DNA from: Epiperipatus broadwayi
Lineage: Eukaryota > Onychophora > Udeonychophora > Euonychophora > Peripatidae
NCBI GenBank assembly: GCA_028023455.1
Contig: JAQFVV010000064.1
Location: 3,034,710-3,098,709 of the forward strand
DNA: 64,000 nucleotides
Direction of reading: 5' to 3'
Shown piece by piece: positions 10,481 through 22,001 of this stretch (positions are counted from its first letter, which is position 1; every line of letters begins with the position of its first letter). A program made the translations under genes and the position numbers. The notes under the pieces were generated by a model. It saw only the letters and a list, made by a program, of their open reading frames with translations, was not told where the DNA came from and did no database searches.

Positions 10481-12235
10481 CACTTATGTAAATTGCTTGA
10501 AAGAGTTTTTAATAAAATTTATAATAAAAAAATGTGTAATTCACCACCAGGTAGCTGTTAATGATAATGACAATTTTTGGATAAGATTTATATGATTATA
10601 TTAAAAAAGAATGCAATTAATTCAGCTTCAGTGCAATGTTGTGCAAATATATTTATGAAGCTTATCACAGCCAATAGATAACAAGTTTAGTAAGCTTTAT
10701 CTTGTAATAGGAGGGTATACCAAAATATTTTTATCATGAAATGCATCAGCAGTGAACTTTCAACCTTCCAAATATTCATATATGTATACAGAAGTCACTC
10801 ATTAGAAAATATTACTATTTTCCTAGATCTGATTCTCAATAATTTCTTTTTGTGGCAGAATATATCAAGCGTACTACATTTCTCTCAATTTTATCACATC
10901 ATTGGTGTATAAAAATAATAATGAACATGACAGTTGTAATAAATATTTTTTAGACAAAATAGAACAGAGAACTTTGTAGTTTGAATGCTTTACTTCTTTG
11001 TATAAAGATTTTATGATTGTACAGGCAATATAACATATGAAATATATCCACAAAATCATTTTATTATACTAACGCTATCTGTACAGAAAGATAACAGAAT
11101 CTTTAAATAGCCATTGCAGTAAAAAAAAAGTTTTCTCTGACCATTTCTCATAAAAAAATATGAGATAAGCATTATTTACTAGGACTATCAATTGCTGAAT
11201 TGTTTTCTATCTCAGTTTTATTTCTATATAAGTAGATTGATCAATACTTAATGCTAATTAGATTTCTATGTGCTGCCTACATGGAAAAAATTCTAAGCTT
11301 TAATTGGAATCTAAAAAATTATTAATGTGATCATAAGTCAGACTCTAGTAATGGGTATATCACTTTACAACCTAGTTCTTCTATATGAATGTATATGTGT
11401 ATAAACATATAAGTTTTACAATGCATTAAAAAAATAATTTAAATTTGAAATGGAACAGGTGTGTCCACATATAAGTATTATAAATCTTTTACAAATGAGT
11501 TATGGAATGATAAAAGGTGCTTGGGCCTTGTAGTATCTTAGTTTCAACAATAAATTGCCATTTTATCTGATGCATTAAGATTCATATTTCCCCAACCTAA
11601 TTATGGCTGCAAAATGTCACAGTACTGTGTGATTTATATCAAAGCTTGAAGTATGTTATAAAACTCATACAGTGCATTTTAAACAACCAATGCATTCGCG
11701 AATCACAGCAAAGCAAGCAGAAATTTTACTTTTATTTTAAAACTTAACTTTTAATTTTTTTAATAAATAATATTCAACTTTGGTAATGCATAAATATAGT
11801 TATCATATGAGTTAGACCACTATATCATTAATGCTTCATGCATAAAATAAATGTTATAAATTTGTGTTACAACTTAATTATAGAATAATACAAAAGAACC
11901 AAGTTCTGTATAACTGATTGCAACAGTAAACGACCATTATAAAAGCTGCTCTGGATTTCAATAACATCGTCTTTAAAATATCAACGAGTTGCAACTTTAT
12001 ATAAGTAACTTAAAAACTTATCATTTATTTTAAAGCATGAAACATATAGTCATTTTGCTATCAATAATTAATAATAAAAAAAGAAAATAATATTACTAGT
12101 AATTAATTAGTAGTTAACAACTATAAGTGTATTGTAACTGAATTATTGTTACAGAAGAAAAAGTAATAGATATATGTAGTTACAGAATTAAACTTGGATG
12201 AAGGGATTTTTATAAAAATAACTATATATATATAT
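10481..12235. other. A+T-rich DNA, nothing recognised
   Basis: No gene-like frame, RNA gene or identifiable repeat. A (TA)n run begins at about 12225. Confidence 0.4.
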
Positions 12236-12486
12236 ATATATATATAACAGTTTGTGATTGTTGATTGTCATCTATAGTGGGATTGTCTAAATGTCCACTG
12301 GTTTCTAATGGTTTTGAATATATATATAAAGTGTAATAATGCTCAAGATTAAATGGGTTTATAAATAATCATTAAAAACCAGTCAACACTTAAACAATTC
12401 TAATATCAATAACAATTAAACAATTCTAATATCAATAACAAACAACAAATTCAAACAGTTGCCAAGGCAACTTCCTTTTAACAATA

Positions 12487-12795
12487 AAGCACTTAGCCAA
12501 TCAGATTGGAAATACTGAGACAGAGAATTTAACAAGAAAAGAGTGGTTCCACTCTCATCTTTACTTGTCTTTCTATATATCCAAGCCAGTCCAAAGTACT
12601 TAGATCTGAAAGCGTGAATCTTAAATATCCACTCAACTCAGTTGAGTGTGAAGATATTTAAGATTCATGCTTTCAGATCTAAGTACTTTGGACTGGCTTG
12701 GATATATAGAAAGACAAGTAAAGATGAGAGTGGAACCATTCTTTTCTTGTTAAATTCTCTGTCTCAGTATTTCCGATCTGATTGGCTAAGCGCTT
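12487..12795. repeat. 309-bp near-perfect palindrome without spacer
   Basis: The sequence folds around the centre CACTCAACTCAGTTGAGTG at about 12630-12648, with arms of about 150 bp and only a few mismatches (for example AAGCACTT at one end against AAGTGCTT-like GCGCTT at the other). Such palindromes are unstable in bacteria and may also mark assembly artefacts, so the join deserves a read-level check. Confidence 0.9.
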
Positions 12796-12983
12796 GAGAG
12801 GTTTGCACTCTCTCAGTTTAATTTCAATACCGTCTGCACTTTGTAAAAATAAATATTATTTAACAATAAGGATGGAATCCCTCCTTTATTAATATACTTA
12901 TATATACACTAAAGATTGCAAATTGACCACAAAGATTGAAATTATTGATAATTATTGAAATTATTGATTCCACCTTTATTGTT

Positions 12984-13140
12984 AAAAGAAGGTTACCTTG
13001 ACAACAGTTTGAATATGTTGATTGTATTGATATTGAATTTGCCTAAGTGGTGACTGATCTCCCTATCAGTCACCACTTAGACAATCTCAATATCAATACA
13101 ATCAACAATTTCAAACAGTTGTCAAGGCAACCTCCTTTTA
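12984..13140. repeat. Hairpin of foldback family C
   Basis: Arms 12984-13058 and 13065-13140 are inverted copies with a 6-nt spacer (GTGACTGAT / ATCAGTCAC at the tip). The outer part carries the family block GGTTACCTTGACAACAG, also present at 31433. Confidence 0.88.
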
Positions 13141-13260
13141 TCCCAACTTGATTTATAGTCCAGTACATTTATATAGACACTAAAGATTGCAACTTGACAA
13201 CAGAGACTGAAATTATGATAGAAAGAAATTTAAATAAATCTCCTTATTTATATATATATA

Positions 13261-13810
13261 TATATTCCTGAGTGCTTGAAAACTAAGATTTTGAATAAAT
13301 GAGTTTTAACATCTCTTATAGATCAGAGAATTGAAATTTAATAGAAATACAGAGACTATAAACTGCACTGTAAAGCATAATGACAGAGGAAAAGCAAAAT
13401 TTTTTGGTTGAGAAACAAATTGTATAATTGATATCACTGATAAAAGACAATTAAAATTTTAAACTGGATCCCAAAAAAATTTAAAAAACCTTTGAAAATG
13501 TTGCATCTAAGATAAATAGATAAGAATATTTGCCAGTGTAATGTGGAGAATAAAAGCTAATAGATTAGAAACACTGAACTAAACATGAAGTTTTCAATCT
13601 GCAATGGTTTAATCATGGTTGAAAATAAAGATGATGATAATATCACAGTCGACCACTTATTTTCATTATAAAACATTTCCAATAATGTTTTCTCTTGCTT
13701 TGCAATGATTATTAATGCTTTGTTTATAACAAAATGTCTTACATCAATGCCCATTTTATAGTATAGTTTATATGTCAAAATAAATGTTATGACATCATAA
13801 TTGTAGAAGA
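13261..13810. other. A+T-rich DNA, nothing recognised
   Basis: No gene or named repeat; the 73-codon open frame on the - strand (13557-13778) has no recognisable motif. Confidence 0.4.
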
Positions 13811-14006
13811 CTCCATGTGTATGTATGTTTAAAATTAAAAAAATCAGATATATTAATCTTTAACTGAGGTTTAAAGTTTATATCTGTGCTAGAGATAATG
13901 TCTAGTTTAGTAATAATCATTATTGTATTTAACTAAGATGGATGTTTGTCAAAGTTATGAGTGGAGTTAGTTTGACAATGGTAAATAAAAATGTAACAAT
14001 TTACTA
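13811..14006 (+). repeat. Unclassified dispersed repeat, copy 1
   Basis: About 200 bp closely matching 38091-38297 in the same orientation (shared blocks GTATGTTTAAAATTAAAAAA, GTTTATATCTGTGCTAGAG, AAATAAAAATGTAACAATTT). No terminal repeats, open frame or ribozyme core. Copy 2 has a small insertion (AAAATGATTAG). Family unknown. Confidence 0.85.
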
Positions 14007-14210
14007 GATAAATACTCTTCATATAATAGAGATATATATGAGAGATAGTGACCTGGGCCAACGATGAGTATTGGTATCTTTATTTATATGAATTTTAAAG
14101 GAATGGGGATAAACAATAATTAGGCTGTAATGTAGACAGAAAAATGATTAATATAGTCATTGAAACCTTAGATATGATATGTTGAACTATTTCCATCATC
14201 TATCATTAAA

Positions 14211-14406
14211 CATCACATGATCATCTAGGTGCGGTGCTCTCAGATCCAAGGCTCCTCACTGACAAAAGCCATAAGCTAGAAACTAGTCTGGGAATATTGG
14301 ATGAGTAGACACTAGATAAGGATTTTATGCACAAGCCTTCTGGCATCCATTGATTACTCTGGCTTGCAGTGAGTGGCACTACTGTATGGAGAGTTTTGCC
14401 TATTTT
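14211..14406 (+). mobile_element. Retrozyme family A monomer, 14-bp TSD
   Basis: Flanked by CATCTATCATTAAA (14197-14210) and CATCTAGCATTAAA (14407-14420), one mismatch. The 196-bp insert carries one + strand hammerhead at 14244-14302: stem I, CUGACAA in place of CUGAUGA (G8 changed), stem II AGC-CATAA-GCU, then GAAAC-UA-GUC. The G8 change should abolish cleavage. It ends in GCCTATTTT, the breakpoint shared with other copies. The open frame on the - strand here is only a by-product. Confidence 0.88.
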
Positions 14407-14463
14407 CATCTAGCATTAAATATTGAATGTATAGAAAATTTTAAATTTTATTTTAAACTTCTA

Positions 14464-14640
14464 AACATGCAAATAGACAACACAGCTCAGCTGGTTAGAG
14501 TGGTGCCTTAAAATTCTATATTCCAGAATCGAAAGATGTAAATTCGACTCCTGTGCTAATATTGTACTTGAAGAAGAATGGAGAATATTACTACTCAAAA
14601 CGTTGTGTAATTACTAACCTGTGTCGTCTATTTGTATGTT
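14464..14640 (+). mobile_element. tRNA-headed element with 21-bp inverted ends
   Basis: Contains a tRNA-like head: A box CAGCTCAGCTGG and B box AATTCGACTCC, with ACACAG...CTGTGCT able to pair as an acceptor-like stem. A unique part follows (CTTGAAGAAGAATGG, CAAAACGTTGTG). The outer 21 bp are inverted (AACATGCAAATAGACAACACA against a right end differing at two positions). It is either a tRNA-derived SINE captured in a foldback or an unusual TIR element. Not a functional tRNA, because the anticodon arm is poor. Confidence 0.7.
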
Positions 14641-15510
14641 ATTACTAATTATTTAATGATAGATTATCGAAATAGTTCAACATATTATCACATCTAATAC
14701 ACCATCATCACATACCTTCGGCAAATATTAAAACCTTAGTTCTGCAATGAATGTGTTTGTATAATTGACCGTAATATAGATTTATAACATTATTTCGTAT
14801 AAATATTGTAAATGGAATATTTAATCATCGTGTTATCTATCTAAAGTATAGGAGTGGCTTATGTCTAGTGCGTTAATATGCATTATTTAAACGCATACCT
14901 GTGTCATTAACCTTTATCATTTTAATCCGCCTTACCATTTATTATTTATAACAATACTAGCTATCTTTCTATCATCTCCCCATTACATTAATAATTCCTT
15001 TTTTAACCCATCATCACTCAGGCGAATCTATGTAATCATAAATTAGCTCTATACGTGATTGATGGCATTTATAAAATTTTAATTTAAATTATCGATGCTT
15101 TTAGTTATTAAAAAAATCATAATTTATAAAAATTATCAAAACTTGATTACGTCAAAAAAATTGGACTTACTTTCAGTTCCGGTAATTGATCTTATAAAAG
15201 CGCTGATTTTTTTTAAAAAAAAGAAATGATTATAAGACAATATCTGATGTATTGCAGCTGTCAAAAATGGAGATTTATAGGACGAGGCTTAATTGTTACT
15301 TGCAAGTTAACAAGTTTAATTTACATTGAAGATAATTATGTCAATGCAGCATCGCGTTTTCTCTATTTCTCAAACTATAGAACCTTACTAAGTAAAAAGT
15401 TTCATTTTTTATTAATGTCACTTTAAACATCGAGAGGTTATTAAAAGTTTATAATATAGTTTTTAAAAAAGATTCTAGATTGTTAAAAGGATGACGATCT
15501 GTCTTATCGG
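14641..15510. other. A+T-rich DNA, nothing recognised
   Basis: The 66-codon open frame at 15226-15426 (+) has no recognisable domain and no start context I can judge. No RNA gene or named repeat. Confidence 0.4.
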
Positions 15511-15528
15511 GTATAACGCTTGGCCAAC

Positions 15529-15641
15529 TTACTTTTTTTTTTCTTTTTTCATATCTCATAGCATCGGCCGGGAGGCGAGCCCACAAACGTCTGCAACCAA
15601 CTACTTGCTTGCAAGGCAGCTGCGATGACCTCTCGGCTAAC
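15529..15641 (-). mobile_element. tRNA-derived SINE, copy 1
   Basis: On the - strand: a tRNA-like head with A-box region TAGCCGAGAGGTC, an anticodon-like loop CTTGCAA between CAGCTGC and GCA, B-box region GGGCTCGCCTCCC and 3' acceptor side CCGGCCGATGCTATGAG. An A-rich tail follows (TGAAAAAAGAAAAAAAAAG). Flanking AACGCTTGGCCAAC (15515-15528) and AACGCTTGGCAAC (from 15642) look like a target duplication, although part of this resembles the SINE 5' end. Confidence 0.8.
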
Positions 15642-15834
15642 AACGCTTGGCAACATACCTTTTAAAAATTTAAAATGCGCAGCTATACATTCGTTTCTAA
15701 TATTTCATAATTTAACCGAGTTATGCATTAAAACGAATAAGTAGAAAATGTTGGCAAATCACCACTGATACTATTCAAGCCCTTTTATTTACTGTTTTAC
15801 CCATTTACAGAAATTTAAAGGGACATATGCATAT

Positions 15835-16135
15835 GGATGATATAATAAACAGCTGATACTGATATCACTGAAAAAATTAAAAAACTGAAGTGGAGTTGGG
15901 TTGGATATATTGGTAGAAGAGATGATAATAGATGAATATTCACATCTTAACTGGATTACAAAAGACTGTAAAACACCTATAAAAAGACCACATGTGAGAT
16001 GGATAGATGAAATAAGGAAGTGTGCAGAGGTGGTGTGAAAAAAGAGAGGCTAGAGATTGAAGAAAATGGATTAAACTTGGAAAGACTTTCATTCTGCAGT
16101 AGATCGATAATGATTGAAAATGATGACGATGATGC
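15835..16135 (+). pseudogene. RTE LINE 3' end, 5'-truncated
   Basis: Reads DITEKIKKLKWSW, then RRDDNRWTFHIL and RPHVRWIDEIRKC with a stop and frameshift. This is the typical C-terminal block of RTE-type ORF2 ('I..LKW.WAGH..R..D.RW' and 'GRP..RW.DDI'). It ends in TGATGACGATGATG, a GAT-rich 3' tail. It is the same family as the copies at 63.0 kb (+) and 51.4 and 52.2 kb (-). Confidence 0.78.
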
Positions 16136-16140
16136 ATATG

Positions 16141-18660
16141 CATTATATATGTGCAAAAAACATTTGCTAAGATGTGTAATATTAAAATAAGACCATAAAG
16201 TACTTCTCTAAGTATCATGTTGCTACACTCTTTGAATTGAGGCTGCATTTTCATACTCACAACTTAAACACATTATTCTAGTGTTGTTGGTAGATGTATA
16301 ATCTAGAAGTGATTTGATGAAAATATATTCTATTTGACGCATCTAAATATGCATGTAATATAAAAGTTTGATTGTTTCTTATGTTATATTAATAAATATT
16401 TAAAATATGCAAAAATAGTGAAATTTACTCTTTTGTCTCTATTGCAACAGTCTGGATCCCCTAAAGGAATCAAGGTGGTTGCACCTAAATATAATCAGAT
16501 TTAGGGTCTTCATATAGGATGTTATGAATGAAATGATTTAACTTTAATCCGAGATTGAATCCATTTCAAACAAGATAATTTAAAATTGCATGTTCAATAC
16601 AGATGCAATTTATATTAATTCATTCAATCTTCACTTTTGTAGATGGTTCCATTATTTTCACTATTCGAACTCAGGATAGTTTTTACATTTAACTCTCTTC
16701 ATATGTTTCCATCAATACTCTACATTAGTAATAGTATTTAATATGATTTAATTGATTTTAAAATTAATTTCAACCAAATCATCAAGATATTAAATTAGTA
16801 TGATATGCGTATATGGGTATGTGTATTCATATCTTATTTATTTCGGAAAATAAATAAATAATTAAAATAAATCAGAGACCTCCTTGAAATTAAACAAACT
16901 TTAACATATTTATTAACAGATAATTTTAAATTATTTCAAATAACAAATAAAAAATATTATAATAAGTGCTTTACATACATTTCTACTATTTTATAATATC
17001 AAATTAAAATAATACCTTTCCATATCCCCATATTGGATATGTATCATAACATGGCCAAATTTTAATAAATCATAAAACAAGAAATAAAATTTTATAAATT
17101 CGATAAAAAAATTATAATACTACTAATTAGCTATATTTAATATGACATTGTATGTATAAATGAAGATTTTATATTATTCAATCCTTGTATAAGAATTCCA
17201 ATTTTATAAGAACCCCCTTCCATGTGTAGTCATTCTTATGAAATAAAAGATCTTTCACCCAAGGATGTTAATCATTTACACAAAGAATAATAAACAAATA
17301 CTACTAAGTTAATTATGTTAATAATAAACAAAAATTTCTGTTCTGACAAGAATGAAATCAATATGAAGAATAATAAAATATTACCTCCATATTAAGTTAT
17401 TTTTACCTCAATCAAATCGCTTTATAGGGAAGATCTAAATTTTATCATGATTTTTCCATATCTCTTCATCTAATAACTTTTTTAAATGGACTATTTCAAT
17501 GTAAATGGATTTTGGAAGCAAAGGAAATAAAATTAGATTGATGTGAATGTGAAAGAGCACACCAAGTCTAATACATATTCTGTGTTGCAGGTCTATTCTT
17601 ATTAATGGTATTTTACCTGCAGCAAAAATATAACATAATTGTAAGATATTTGGGGGGGGGGGTGTATACTTTGCAATTAATAATCAACTTTGCATAGATC
17701 AAGGGTTGCTAAGTGTAATTTTAAAATACTATACATTTTATAAATTTTAAATCAATAATCTCAAAAAAATTTTTGTAAATAACTCAAGATAACAGCCAGT
17801 TTTACTGCAAATGTAGATCACCAAAAGAAAAAAAAGATTTAATTACTTATATATACTATTAAAGTACAGCAATCATATGTAAATAGTATTTTTTTAACTA
17901 CATTTATGTAGAATAAAAATATATGATTTTTAAAAAAATTAATAGCACTGAAAAATAAATTTGTTCTTATTGGTTAAAAATGACAAAAATAAAAAAAATG
18001 TAATAATTGAACATAAAGTGCTTGAAAATAAATTTTAAAATATATATTACATTAATTTTTTTTTTTTTTAATTTTAAAGTGTGGAGTGTGGTTAGTTTTT
18101 TTTTTTTCTTTAAGCTTTATTTTAATTCATTGAATCATGATATAGGAACATTATTCTGTGGCAAAATGGCAATCAGCAATTGAAATGTTATACTTTTTTC
18201 TGTTAAAATTTAACTGTAAAATTAAGGCTGTTCTATGAGCCATGACGTTGCTTTTCCTTCTATATTCTTAACATATTGGGTTGCCAAGTTGAAGCCCCTA
18301 ATATTGATTGACCCTGTATACATGCATGTTGAAAACTACTCAATATTTGTAAGTTCAATAAACTTTATTTGAAAATGATTTAAAATTATTACATTTTAAA
18401 TAAACGAATGAAAAAAAAAGATAAATGATCTCAAGGCACATTTCTGCTAAACTATTATGTATTTCAACAAAAATTTTATTAACAATAAATAGTGATTACA
18501 TACTAATAAAGGATAGATAAATGAATAAATTGTACAATAATATGATTTTATAATGTTCTATTTGTTATCTGGCTAGATTTTGTTATGAGAGTACAATTGT
18601 TATATTCTTATGTGGTTAGGTATAGTGATGAGATTCTAAGGACTTGATTAATGGAATAAG
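16141..18660. other. A+T-rich DNA, nothing recognised
   Basis: No gene-like frame. Notable only for a run of ten G at about 17652-17661 and several poly-T runs (about 18058 and 18103). Confidence 0.4.
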
Positions 18661-18735
18661 CATTTTTTATATAAACATGAATATTTTCTTTTAGAATTTC
18701 CTATTCTATAATGCTGGGTAGGTGGGAGTTGATAA

Positions 18736-21700
18736 TCAGGAAAAGGAAAGAGCAGTTAAAGACCAGGTGTCATCAAAGACTTTACTTGAGGCCAGGAGCT
18801 GGTCACGTTTCTTGATTTTTTTGAGGTTTGATAAAACAATGGTATGATTTGTGGTGGGGGTAATTCCATGAGAGTTTTGCATCTCACTATCCATATGGAA
18901 TAAAGGACAAAGGTAGAAAGCCTTATTATTGAAAAAAACTCATTATGAATGGCATTTACAAGTGAGAAAAATCATATCAGGTCTTATGTTGGAATTGATT
19001 ATAATTATATCTTTCAGTGTTTTAAGTCTTGGGCACTGGTGTATAATATGGTCTATGGTTTCATCTTCACGAGCACACAGACCACATATAGTGTCAATGC
19101 TGGTAAAACCTCTTCGGTGATAAAGGAACCAATTCGTGGGAAGCGCATTAAGATTTATTTTAATGATGAAGTCAAGGAATTTGGGTTCCAGACTCCATCT
19201 TTTAAAGTGTGAAATGAGTCTTTGGTTGGTTACTTTTAGGCTGGTTTTTATGGGTTGTTGATTATAGTTGATTATATTGTATGCTTCCATAAGGTGATTT
19301 TTTTGTTAAGGTTAAAGGGCATTATTGGGTTATAAAGTTGTATGTGGTCTATTAGGGAGGCTATCCATGAACTGGCAGAGGGCGGAGGATGATCTGTTGG
19401 TGTAATTTTTTTAATAATGTTGGAGTATCCACAGGAGAGGATCAGATTATGTAGAGTGTTGTGGGTTTTCTGTAAAATTATTTCTTGTATTGAGTGGAAT
19501 GACAGTCCATTGAACCTGCATGGTCATTGGATGCCTCGCAAGCTAATAGCAACTGTCCTTCCTCTCCAAAGAAGTTTGGTACATAATCAGTTGATTTTAT
19601 ATTGAAACTGTTTAGACATTTTTACGAATGGAAGGTAATATGAGATTTTTGGCATTATGATCATGTTGAGGAAGCCAACCTTTCCATATAATGAAAGGTA
19701 TACTCTAGAGAGTGAGGTGGTGATGGCTTCAGTTGAATGGAGGATTGCATCTTGAATCTCTCTTGCCATTGCAGTTGGTGTTTTGAAGATTGGGAAACCT
19801 AGGTATCTTTGGGGTTTTGCAGAAAAGGGAGAGTTAATTTGTTTACCAGACATAATCTTCCAGATGGAAAGATTTGTTAAAGTTTATTTGTAGGCCAAGT
19901 TTCACTGTATTTCTGTTTAAGATGTTCATGAGATGGGGAAGGTATTTAATGGTGGGAAGAACAACCATGCTGTCATCTATATATGCAAATACATTGAAGT
20001 TTTTATTGAGAGAGGGAAGGAAAATTCCAGGGAGGTTTTTCTCTATATCCATCAGAAGAGGGTTGATGTATGCTGTGAAGAAAAGGGCACTGAGTGAAGA
20101 TCCTTGAGGGATTGTCTTGTATGGCTTGAAGCCTGGTGTGATCTTGCCATCAAGAGAGAGAAAAATCTCTCTGTTGTTGAGCAGATTGCTGATCATCTGA
20201 ACAATCCCAGCTGGAATGTCGCATTCTGACAGAATATCCAGGAGGATATTTATCTGGACTGAATCAAATGCTGCCGCAACATCTAGCTGGACAGCAATAG
20301 GTTTTGATTTACGATGTCCTCTGATGTAATTGAATAGTGCAGTTACATTGGACATAGCATGCGAGGTTGATGATCCCTTTTTTCCGTATTGGTTTGATGA
20401 GATATGGCTAATGATTTGAGTTTGGATTTGATCTTTAATGACTGACTCAATTATCTTGATAAGCAATGGGATCATGGAAATTGGCCGGATATTGTTAATG
20501 TCATTTAGTGGTTTTGCTTTTTTAATAAAAGGCACGAGTGCCACTGGGTAAAGATCTGCTATGTTTCTGTTGCCGGAGGCTAGGTGATCAATCATTTTTT
20601 TAATAATTGGCACAGTGAATTGACTGAGGTGTTTGAGAAGGAAATTTGGGATGCCATGAAGGCCAGGATGAACGCTGTCAGGGAGAGATGTTATCTTCTT
20701 TTTGATTTGGATTTCTGTGATGCCATGTTTGCCGGGGTCACCAGCATCCAACCAGATGTTTATAGGAGGAGCTCCATCTTTTTGCATTAATTGGCAGAAT
20801 TGTTTGCTGATGTGCTGCATCATTGGAAAGCCAATGAGATTGGTTCCATTAGAATTAATGGATAAGGGAGTGATTTGTTTTCTATTGTACCCCAGTGCCC
20901 AACTAAGGTAGTCTCTCATCCAGCAGTGTTGTTGTACTAAGAAACATTTGGCTCTTCTGATGGATATATATTCTGCAAGGGACTTTTGCTTGATTTTGTA
21001 GAGATTTTTAAGGAAGATGATTTTTTCTGTATTTGTGAAATTTTGCTGTAAAGCTTGAAGTTGTATATTAATGTATGTTAGATCATTTAGAAGGCCATAT
21101 TAATGTCTGTTAGATCATTTAGAAGGCCATTAGGTCCTTTGATTTTCCTGGCGTGGTGATTTAATATGGATTGTAGTATTCTGATGAAGGAAAATCAGCC
21201 CTCCTCTGCAGGAAGGGAAAGGATGTTTATTTTCTGGAAAAGGATGTATGCCTCAGATACTATCACTTCGGTCATATTTGATTGGGTGATCATGCACATG
21301 GTTTTACCAGGTCCATCAATAGGTGCAGGGATTGAAATAGGTGTAAGTTGTAAGATTAGAGCCATATGATCAGTGAAAGCAACAGGGGCCAAGGCTGCAT
21401 CAAGGTTGAAATGGAGGTCTGGGGTGTAGTAAACCAAATCAATCAGGGACTTTTTAGTTTTAGTATAGAAAGAGTAGGCTTCGGGAGAGAAGAAGCCCTC
21501 TCCACACATTAATCTGTGATTTATTAGATGCAAAAATCTCTTGTTGAAGTCATTGTATGTGGTGTTAAAGTCTCCCAGAAGAATAGTAGGGGAGGCTCTG
21601 TTAACATTGATGGCATTTAGGATGTGGATTATTTTTAGATATTGAGAGGTGTCTTTGGCTGTATATATATAAGCTATGATGATCAGATAACCCCAATAGT

Positions 21701-21995
21701 CTATTTCTATGATAATAATATTGGCATCTAGGAATAGAATGTTAAAACTGTTTGGTGGTGTTGACTTGCTGAGCAGAATACCGACTCCACCTGAAGCAGA
21801 ATGGCCTATGGAAAATCTAGTAATTCTGAGAGTTGAGAGAAGAGATAGTATTTTATGATCGGTCTTATGGTGATATTTAGTTTCACCCATAAAAAGTATC
21901 TGAGGGGAGCAGAGCGAGAGCCAGTTTTTAATAGCTAGAACTCTATCAATTGAGTTGATGCCGCGAATGTTAATGCCAGCAATTTTGCAGAACAT
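18736..21995 (-). pseudogene. LINE ORF2: endonuclease + reverse transcriptase, broken
   Basis: Start at 21995, 6 nt after the ORF1 stop. Residues 1 to about 230 form the endonuclease: AGINIRGI, then the Mg-binding glutamate in MGETK, LLGDFNTTYND, SLIDLVYY and FTDHMAL. A TGA stop follows at about 21192. A 32-bp tandem duplication (about 21069-21132) shifts the frame, after which it resumes (ALQQNFTNTEK) into the RT at 20919-19843: IRPISMIP, QLDVAAAFDS, IPQGSSLSALF and FAYIDDSM (YIDD at 19972-19983 in place of the usual YADD). A one-base shift near 19855 moves the frame to 19853-19587 (RYLGFPIF, thumb). Further breaks lead to 19290-18943 with C-X2-C-X8-H-X4-C at 19033-19086. Coding similarity fades at a TGA at 18736. 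No RNase H domain was recognised. Role: nicks target DNA and reverse-transcribes element RNA. Confidence 0.85.
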
Positions 21996-22001
21996 GATAG
22001 A

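Larger units (their letters stand above)
12246..13260. repeat. Composite of foldback family C units
   Basis: Several partial, direct and inverted copies of one repeat, recognised by ATTGTTGATTG(T), CAACTTGACC, AAGGCAAC and 'TTATTGTTAAAAG' blocks. The family recurs at 31430-31830. It contains the spacerless palindrome 12487-12795 and the hairpin 12984-13140. Direct duplicates of CAATTCTAATATCAATAACA lie side by side at about 12394-12440. No ribozyme or protein signal. Confidence 0.8.

Noticed and set aside
14221-14409. Open frames inside retrozymes (also 30656-30838, 36506-36727)
   Set aside because: They repeat the same translated repeat sequence; the element is an RNA-type repeat and not a gene.
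15449-15643. 64-codon frame
   Set aside because: Shadow of the tRNA-derived SINE.
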